Shown: piece by piece, positions 4,298-8,787 of the stretch | Layout: the number at the start of each line of letters is the position of its first letter | Position numbering within the stretch: position 1 is the stretch's first letter | From: CAUZRD01 sp963582255 | GTDB taxonomy: Bacteria > Pseudomonadota > Alphaproteobacteria > Rhizobiales > TMED25 | DNA length: 8,787 nt | Assembly: GCA_963582255.1 (NCBI GenBank) | Contig: CAUZRD010000084.1 | Location: 1-8,787, forward strand | Direction: 5' to 3' | Notes under the pieces: model-generated | The model's database searches: none | What the model was told of the DNA's origin: nothing | Seen by the model: the letters and a program-made list of their open reading frames with translations, nothing else | Program-made: the position numbers and the translations under genes

Positions 4298-7209
4298 CAG
4301 GACGCATAGTCTCCATTATTTTTCATCCGCTCTTTTATAGCCCGAAGTGCAGCAAACGGTGAATCTTCATCGATAATAATCTCGGGGCTTGGCTGTGAAA
4401 TCTTTTTAACAGTATTTTCGCGATCGTTGCGGCGTCTGCGAGGCTTACGTGTTTCGCCGTCGCGCCGCGCAGACTTTTCTGAACCATCTGTTAAAGCTGT
4501 CCTACCACGCTGCGCGTTCTCATCGCGTTGTTCAGCTCTTTTCTGTTGACGCGGTCGCGGTCGCCAAACTTCAATTTCTACTGGACTGGCTGGGTCATCC
4601 CGCTCTGTAATTGCAGAATCGCTTAACTCATTAGCTACCTTAACCATTCCCTCCACGGCGCCCATTGCCGGCAAACTGACCCTAGGGTTTTCTCCATCAT
4701 CACTGGCTAAGGGCGTCATAGATGCAACTACCCGCGGTGCGACAAGCATGCGTTTTTGATAACCAAGATCCGAGAGTACCGCTGACATATCCTCGCTTGA
4801 GCAACCCAAAAGCGACATCATGAGCGGAGTAACCACAAATCCGCCTGACATATGAGAACCTTCGGGCCGAGATTCTTCATTAGTCCCAGGCTTCCAGCCG
4901 ATTAGTGGCCGGATGGTGTCTCCGAGCCTCTCCAACATATCGGCACGCACCGCCTTTCGACCGCACAGACGATAACCGGCAACCGCCAAAAATTCAGCCG
5001 ACGTACCGCCATCAACCGCACACGACGTCAGCCCTGCCTGCGGCAGATCGGGCCAATTATCACGATGTTGACCGCCACCCACCTCCTTAAACAGCTTGAA
5101 CAAGAGAACCCGTAAAGCACTTAGCTGGGGCTTGATCAGTATCGGAATAAAGATAGTGTAGGCTCCGAAGCGGACTCCGTGACGGCGCAAATGCCGACGC
5201 GCTTCCTGATCGAGCTGGCGCACATCACTCGCAACGATTTCTCGGGCGAGAAACCCCAAATTTTCTACCAAACGAAAGCCTATACCACGCGCAAGGCCAG
5301 AGATTTTGGCATCAGCCTCAATGTCAAACAATGCAGACAAGTTCGTACGCAAATGGGCTGCAAGCCAGGAATCAAATTTTTCCGACAACTTTATGCGTTC
5401 GGGGTTGGGAAGCTCCTCATCCGCAATAAGACGAACTTTAGGGGTTAAGACCGCTTCACCGCCCTCAAGTCGAGCAATCGATGTGCCTTTCCACACCAGA
5501 TAGCCAGTATCTGTTAAAATAAATGCGGCATCGTTCTCTGCTAGGATAAGTTGGCCACGCTGGGTGAGCTCTGAGGCCATAACCTTCGTCGCAGCGGCCT
5601 GTAGCGCTTTTGAATCTGCCCCGGCCCGCGCTGAGCCGTCGAGTTGAAAACACAATCCAACAAGGCGGCCCACATACTCACCTTCAACAATCACATCGCC
5701 GTCATCACTCACGCCAGCCTCCAAGGCATCCTTTTCACGCAACCGGCGCATGAGCACACTTGTACGCCTATCTATAAAACGATTTGTAAGCCGTTCATGT
5801 AATGCATCTGATAGCCTATCTTCAACCTCTCGAGTACGCTCCTGCCAATGACGTGAATCTGCCAACCAACCCGACTGGTTGGAAACAAAGGTCCAAGTTC
5901 GAATATGCGATATACGGTTGGCAAGAGTATCAATGTCGCCTTCAATAGAATCTGCATGATTGACCTGAGTCGCAAGCCAGTCCTCAGGAATAACGCCTTG
6001 ATCTTGTGACAAATTTGAAAAAATCCGAGAAACAATGCCAGCGTGTTCCCCAATCCCGATTTTACGGTAATCTGGCAGTTGACAGCAGCGCCACAATATC
6101 TCTACCGCCGCAGGGCTATTCGCCATGCTGACCAACTCATCAGAACGCGCTAGATATTCAAGCGCGGCAAAATCATCGCCGCGGCGAGTGCGCTGAAGGG
6201 TCTCGATTGACGGCGAGACTGACAGGCTTTCAATAAGTTTTTGCACTGACCCATAGTCTAGATCTGTATTACGCCACTGCAATCTGCGTATCGGGTCGAA
6301 ACGATGGTTTTCGATGAGCTCAACAATCTTAGAATCGAACCCGTCACCGTCTCCTGACGTACCGAATGTGCCGTCATTCATATGTCGTCCAGCACGGCCA
6401 GCGATCTGGGCGAGTTCAGGCGGTGCGAGATCGCGGTATTGTATTCCGTCAAATTTTCGTTTTTCGGCAAATGAGACGTGATTGACGTCCATATTCAAGC
6501 CCATGCCGATGGCATCTGTCGCAACTAGGAAGTCAACATCGCCATTCTGAAACAGCTCAACCTGGGCATTTCTGGTGCGTGGGCTAAGCCCCCCCGTTAC
6601 TACCGCCGCTCCGCCGCGCTGACTGCGTAAAAGTTCAGCCAGCGCATAGACACGATCGGCGGAGAACGCAACCACAGCACTACGCCGCGCCAATCGCGTC
6701 AGTTTCTTTGGACCTGAATAACTGAGGGTAGACATACGCGGGCGACTGATAAAATTCGTGCCCGGCAGAAGCTGCTCGATTGATAGTTTCATGGTCGAGG
6801 CACCAAGCAGCATGGTTTCTCTTTGACCGCGCGCACTCAACAACCTATCGGTAAAAACATGCCCGCGCTCAAAATCACTTGCCAGCTGGATTTCATCTAT
6901 CGCAAGAAAATCAACGTCAATATCGAGCGGCATTGCCTCAACAGTAGCAACATAGTAACGCGGAGCGGACGGGAAAATTTTCTCCTCCCCGGTAATCAGA
7001 GAAACGGCCTCCGGTCCAATCTGCGAGACAATCCGCTCATAGACTTCACGGGCCAGCAATCTAAGTGGCAAGCCAATCATTCCGCTGGGATGACCCAGCA
7101 TGCGCTCCACTGCTAGATGGGTTTTCCCGGTGTTAGTCGGACCCAGCAAAGCGGTAATGCCATGCCCTCCCGCTCGCTCACCCTTATGCTGGACAGAGTG
7201 CGTTTGCAT
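4297..7209 (-). CDS. SUV3-like superfamily 2 helicase
   Basis: This 970-residue ATP-dependent helicase resembles the mitochondrial SUV3 RNA helicase and the helicase found beside S4/fdxA/carD in Alphaproteobacteria. Counting from the ATG at 7209, Walker A is G-P-T-N-T-G-K-T at 23-30, the Walker B box is D-E-I-Q at 105-108, the motif III-like G-A-S-T-M-K is at 136-141, and motif VI is Q-I-A-G-R-A-G-R at 268-275. L-V-A-T-D-A-I-G-M-G-L-N lies at about 228-239. A long alpha-helical region follows, then a strongly basic low-complexity tail at about 865-930 (R-P-R-P-R-Q-Q-K-R, R-K-P-R-R-R-R) likely to bind RNA, and an end block D-S-P-F-A-A-L-R-A-I-K-E-R typical of the family. The frame runs back to an ATG at 7290, but those 27 codons are not family-like and no ribosome site precedes them. 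At 7209 only a weak GGAA is seen upstream. The substrate is inferred to be RNA and is not shown. Confidence 0.92.
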   Translation of the reverse strand: MQTHSVQHKGERAGGHGITALLGPTNTGKTHLAVERMLGHPSGMIGLPLRLLAREVYERIVSQIGPEAVSLITGEEKIFPSAPRYYVATVEAMPLDIDVDFLAIDEIQLASDFERGHVFTDRLLSARGQRETMLLGASTMKLSIEQLLPGTNFISRPRMSTLSYSGPKKLTRLARRSAVVAFSADRVYALAELLRSQRGGAAVVTGGLSPRTRNAQVELFQNGDVDFLVATDAIGMGLNMDVNHVSFAEKRKFDGIQYRDLAPPELAQIAGRAGRHMNDGTFGTSGDGDGFDSKIVELIENHRFDPIRRLQWRNTDLDYGSVQKLIESLSVSPSIETLQRTRRGDDFAALEYLARSDELVSMANSPAAVEILWRCCQLPDYRKIGIGEHAGIVSRIFSNLSQDQGVIPEDWLATQVNHADSIEGDIDTLANRISHIRTWTFVSNQSGWLADSRHWQERTREVEDRLSDALHERLTNRFIDRRTSVLMRRLREKDALEAGVSDDGDVIVEGEYVGRLVGLCFQLDGSARAGADSKALQAAATKVMASELTQRGQLILAENDAAFILTDTGYLVWKGTSIARLEGGEAVLTPKVRLIADEELPNPERIKLSEKFDSWLAAHLRTNLSALFDIEADAKISGLARGIGFRLVENLGFLAREIVASDVRQLDQEARRHLRRHGVRFGAYTIFIPILIKPQLSALRVLLFKLFKEVGGGQHRDNWPDLPQAGLTSCAVDGGTSAEFLAVAGYRLCGRKAVRADMLERLGDTIRPLIGWKPGTNEESRPEGSHMSGGFVVTPLMMSLLGCSSEDMSAVLSDLGYQKRMLVAPRVVASMTPLASDDGENPRVSLPAMGAVEGMVKVANELSDSAITERDDPASPVEIEVWRPRPRQQKRAEQRDENAQRGRTALTDGSEKSARRDGETRKPRRRRNDRENTVKKISQPSPEIIIDEDSPFAALRAIKERMKNNGDYAS

Positions 7210-7338
7210 GTACGAATTTCCGATTCCAATATGATGCAGAGTACTGAAGGGTGATCTTGTTATACCGTTAAAGCAGAAACTCGGTAACATTGTATGTTAT
7301 TCAGCATGAAGTCTCGAGATTCTTGCCAAAAAATTAAT

Positions 7339-7473
7339 TTACCTCCAGCACGCTTCATCAATGTCATCAACAAATAGAACATGGTGAGAACGAACCCTGT
7401 CCGAATCACTGACTCTGGGAGATTCAGGCTTTGTTCTGTACGACATATGGTAGTCTATAGTATTAGCTTGCAT
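7339..7473 (-). CDS. Possible 44-residue ORF upstream of the helicase
   Basis: The minus strand has an ATG at 7473 (second in-frame ATG at 7446) and ends with TAA at 7339. The product runs from M-Q-A-N-T-I-D-Y-H-M to H-H-V-L-F-V-D-D-I-D-E-A-C-W-R. No ribosome site is visible, and I recognise no family. The charged end with V-L-F-V-D-D looks protein-like but is too short to assign. It may be a relic of a longer gene, as the neighbouring sequence also looks decayed, or chance. Confidence 0.2.
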   Translation of the reverse strand: MQANTIDYHMSYRTKPESPRVSDSDRVRSHHVLFVDDIDEACWR

Positions 7474-7492
7474 ATTATAAATTTCATAACAG

Positions 7493-7783
7493 TTACATTT
7501 GATCAATTCCGTTAACCTCCATTGAGCCGTTTTGGGGCAATTCTGGCAACATATTTTTCTGGCTTGCCAAATTACTCACCATAAATCTTGGCCATAAAAT
7601 TTGGTTACTAACCTCGGCAGCGTGCATATTTGTGCAGCTATTAGTCACGTTTTTAGTCAGATCAAAGATTTTGCTCCCATTAAACACACGCAGCATGCCA
7701 CGGCAGAGGTTAGCGGTTGGAACAAGCGCAGCGCTGATCTCTACTATCTGTAGATCAAGAAAATCATCTTTCAGATGTTCCAC
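7493..7783 (-). pseudogene. 96-codon ORF, possible relic of a DUF3108-like gene
   Basis: The frame starts at GTG 7783 without a ribosome site, is bounded upstream by TAA at 7799-7801, and ends at TAA 7493. I cannot name it with certainty. Residues 27-43, C-R-G-M-L-R-V-F-N-G-S-K-I-F-D-L-T, resemble the central C-x-x-x-L-x-V-F-D-G-R-x-x-Y-D-L segment I recall from DUF3108 proteins. The preceding L-D-L-Q-I-V-E-I-S-A-A-L could match their D-P-L-S-A-L-L helix. The second half (about 50-96) has no family likeness and is rich in Asn, Gln and Met, as in decayed sequence. An intact DUF3108 gene lies only 290 bases away on the same strand, so a degraded duplicate is plausible. It could equally be an unrelated small gene or chance. 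Confidence 0.3.
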
Positions 7784-7835
7784 AAAGTCGCTATCCGCTT
7801 AGTTTTGATACCCAATAAGGGGTACAACTATCCTT

Positions 7836-8040
7836 TTACAATTTCACGTTGAATACGGCTGCCAGCACAGGGAGCCCAATGCCAATAATGATATAAACAG
7901 GCAAACGTTCTGGCCCGAAGAATTTCGTATGGAACTAGGCAGCCGCGTTTTCTGGGCGACAACAGATGCCGAAAGACTAAGCACGAGCGGCCAAATAGCC
8001 GGTGTTGCCTACAACAGTCCCAAGCCCACCCTGTAATCAC
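7836..8040 (-). pseudogene. Possible AEC-family permease remnant with internal stops
   Basis: One minus-strand frame reads V-V-G-N-T-G-Y-L-A-A-R-A (8015-7980), then two TAG stops, then F-G-P-E-R-L-P-V-Y-I-I-I-G-I-G-L-P-V-L-A-A-V-F (7919-7851), closing with TAA at 7836. AEC (auxin efflux carrier) permeases have a similar sequence: a G-N/R-N-T-x-Y-L-G segment, then a short linker, F-G-P-E-G-L and a hydrophobic helix. Here the linker is longer than expected and contains the stops. The fragment lacks the N-terminal helices and most of the rest. The plus strand is open across the same stretch (7810-8037) and encodes a hydrophilic product with no start, so the direction is not proven. Confidence 0.3.
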
Positions 8041-8069
8041 AGTGCATTGCCTTCATAACAATAGGTATT

Positions 8070-8787
8070 CTATTTTGATAATCCACCCTGGTGGGGCGAC
8101 GGCGTTAAGGCAATCTTGTGCATTCGAAGCTCAGCAGTTCCGATGGGCGTTTGAGCCCTAACCAATATTGGAATATAAAATCGCGCTTCAAATACAGGCG
8201 CAACCCAAACGTCAATCTCGCTTTTATGTGAGATCTTAGAAAGCATATCACCCTCTTTATGCCCACCTATAGGACGAATCTTAGCTGCACAATGCATAAA
8301 GGGGCCTTTGTAGTTTACCCCACGGATACGCGCACCGCTTGAATTCTTGAGGTGGCTAATAGTCACATCAACTCGCAACCGCCCATCAGACACAGAGTAT
8401 TCACGTACACAATTTTCCGATGCCAACGGCGCCGCTCCAGGCACAGCTGGAGCAATAAACTGACTAGCTAAATCAATAGTTCCGAGCAAATCTTCCTGAG
8501 AAAGCGGCACACGATCATGGGCATGCTTGAATTCAGGAGTAGCGCTAACCACCGGCACACGGTCATTAAAAATTAACTTCACATCGCGTGTTTTGTCGCG
8601 TTCCGAATAGCGGTAGCTATGCAAGCCTGGGTAGATAATACCACCTGAGATCACCCCCCTTGAACTACCTAAAAATTTTATCTTAGCGAACAAGTCGACC
8701 AGACCAACGGTGCGCCCGTTGACAGTGATCGAGTATGATATCTCATTGAAATTTATATTGAGTTTGAGCTCAGCTAACGACACGTCG
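8070..8787 (-). CDS. DUF3108 domain-containing protein, N-terminus outside window
   Basis: DUF3108 proteins are predicted envelope proteins of unknown function, usually with a signal peptide. The visible part is about 238 codons and continues past the right edge: V-S-L-A-E-L-K-L at its beginning corresponds to an internal strand of the family, so the GTG at 8783 is not taken as the start. Family features are Y-S-I-T-V-N-G-R-T-V-G-L-V-D near the start, G-L-H-S-Y-R-Y-S-E-R-D-K-T-R-D-V, then V-P-V-V-S-A-T-P, L-L-G-T-I-D-L-A-S-Q-F, the C-x-x-x-x-x-V-S-D-G-R-L-R-V-D-V segment, C-A-A-K-I-R-P-I-G-G, and the C-terminal W-V-A-P-V-F-E-A-R-F-Y-I-P-I-L-V with I-G-T-A-E-L-R-M. The repeated beta-strand pattern fits a periplasmic beta-rich fold. 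It shares strand and neighbourhood with the helicase block but is separated from it by about 860 bases of apparently decayed DNA. Confidence 0.85.
   Translation of the reverse strand, partial: DVSLAELKLNINFNEISYSITVNGRTVGLVDLFAKIKFLGSSRGVISGGIIYPGLHSYRYSERDKTRDVKLIFNDRVPVVSATPEFKHAHDRVPLSQEDLLGTIDLASQFIAPAVPGAAPLASENCVREYSVSDGRLRVDVTISHLKNSSGARIRGVNYKGPFMHCAAKIRPIGGHKEGDMLSKISHKSEIDVWVAPVFEARFYIPILVRAQTPIGTAELRMHKIALTPSPHQGGLSK

Larger units (their letters stand above)
7210..8069. other. 860-base stretch without an intact recognisable gene
   Basis: Between the helicase and the DUF3108 gene lie only interrupted or short frames. On the minus strand these are an AEC-permease-like fragment with internal stops (7836-8040), a 96-codon frame with a possible DUF3108 core (7493-7783) and a 44-codon frame (7339-7473). 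A plus-strand frame at 7810-8037, antisense to the first, is also open but has no usable start. The helicase promoter must lie here, but no clear -35/-10 pair is visible. I did not find rpmB (ribosomal protein L28), which often accompanies DUF3108 genes. Confidence 0.5.

Noticed and set aside
7210..7290. Upstream ATG extending the helicase by 27 residues
   Set aside because: The extension is not like the family N-terminus and has no ribosome site. The ATG at 7209 leaves a normal short lead before Walker A.
7810..8037. Plus-strand open frame ending V-A-Y-N-S-P-K-P-T-L
   Set aside because: It has no plausible start codon near its beginning and no recognised family, and it is antisense to a more family-like hydrophobic frame. 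Kept only as an alternative reading.
8083..8094. CCACCCTGGTGG near-palindrome at the end of the DUF3108 gene
   Set aside because: It lies within coding sequence, leaves a two-base loop and has no T-run. It is explained by the Pro-His-Gln-Gly-Gly codons.

Overview
The window looks like chromosomal core DNA from an alphaproteobacterium of moderate GC content. The main reason is a run of minus-strand genes, read from high to low coordinate: SUV3-like helicase, S4-domain RNA-binding protein, 7Fe ferredoxin (fdxA) and CarD-type regulator. From memory this neighbourhood, often with a DUF3108 gene nearby, is typical of Alphaproteobacteria. The individual proteins also resemble alphaproteobacterial versions. 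I cannot name a genus.

Layout from left to right. The left edge (1 to about 112, minus) holds the first codons of moaA, cut off by the window; it is identified by the radical-SAM lead-in S-V-T-D-R-C-D-F-R-C. A small NIPSNAP-family gene (207-521, minus) lies upstream of it. A stretch of about 450 bases (522-974) follows with no gene I can support. Next is a plus-strand lipoprotein metalloprotease of family M48 with a C-terminal LysM-like segment (975-2438). It converges on carD (2507-3118, minus), whose tail contains a 24-bp tandem repeat. Then come a 330-base spacer with a perfect 12-bp palindrome and a possible 26-codon ORF, fdxA (3449-3787), the S4 gene (3902-4297) and the helicase (4297-7209), which overlaps the S4 gene by one base (TGATG). 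Positions 7210-8069 contain no intact recognisable gene; they hold a possible AEC-permease remnant, a 96-codon ORF that may be a DUF3108 relic, and a 44-codon ORF. The right edge (8070 to the end, minus) is a DUF3108 gene whose N-terminus lies outside the window.

Functional picture. The central block joins RNA/ribosome handling (helicase, Hsp15-like S4 protein), iron-sulfur electron transfer (FdxA) and global transcription control through RNA polymerase (CarD). The M48 lipoprotein and the DUF3108 protein point to envelope maintenance. MoaA starts molybdenum cofactor synthesis. Apart from the decayed-looking 7.3-8.07 kb stretch, this is ordinary housekeeping DNA. I see no CRISPR array, transposase, phage gene, defence system, tRNA or rRNA, and no convincing novel system.
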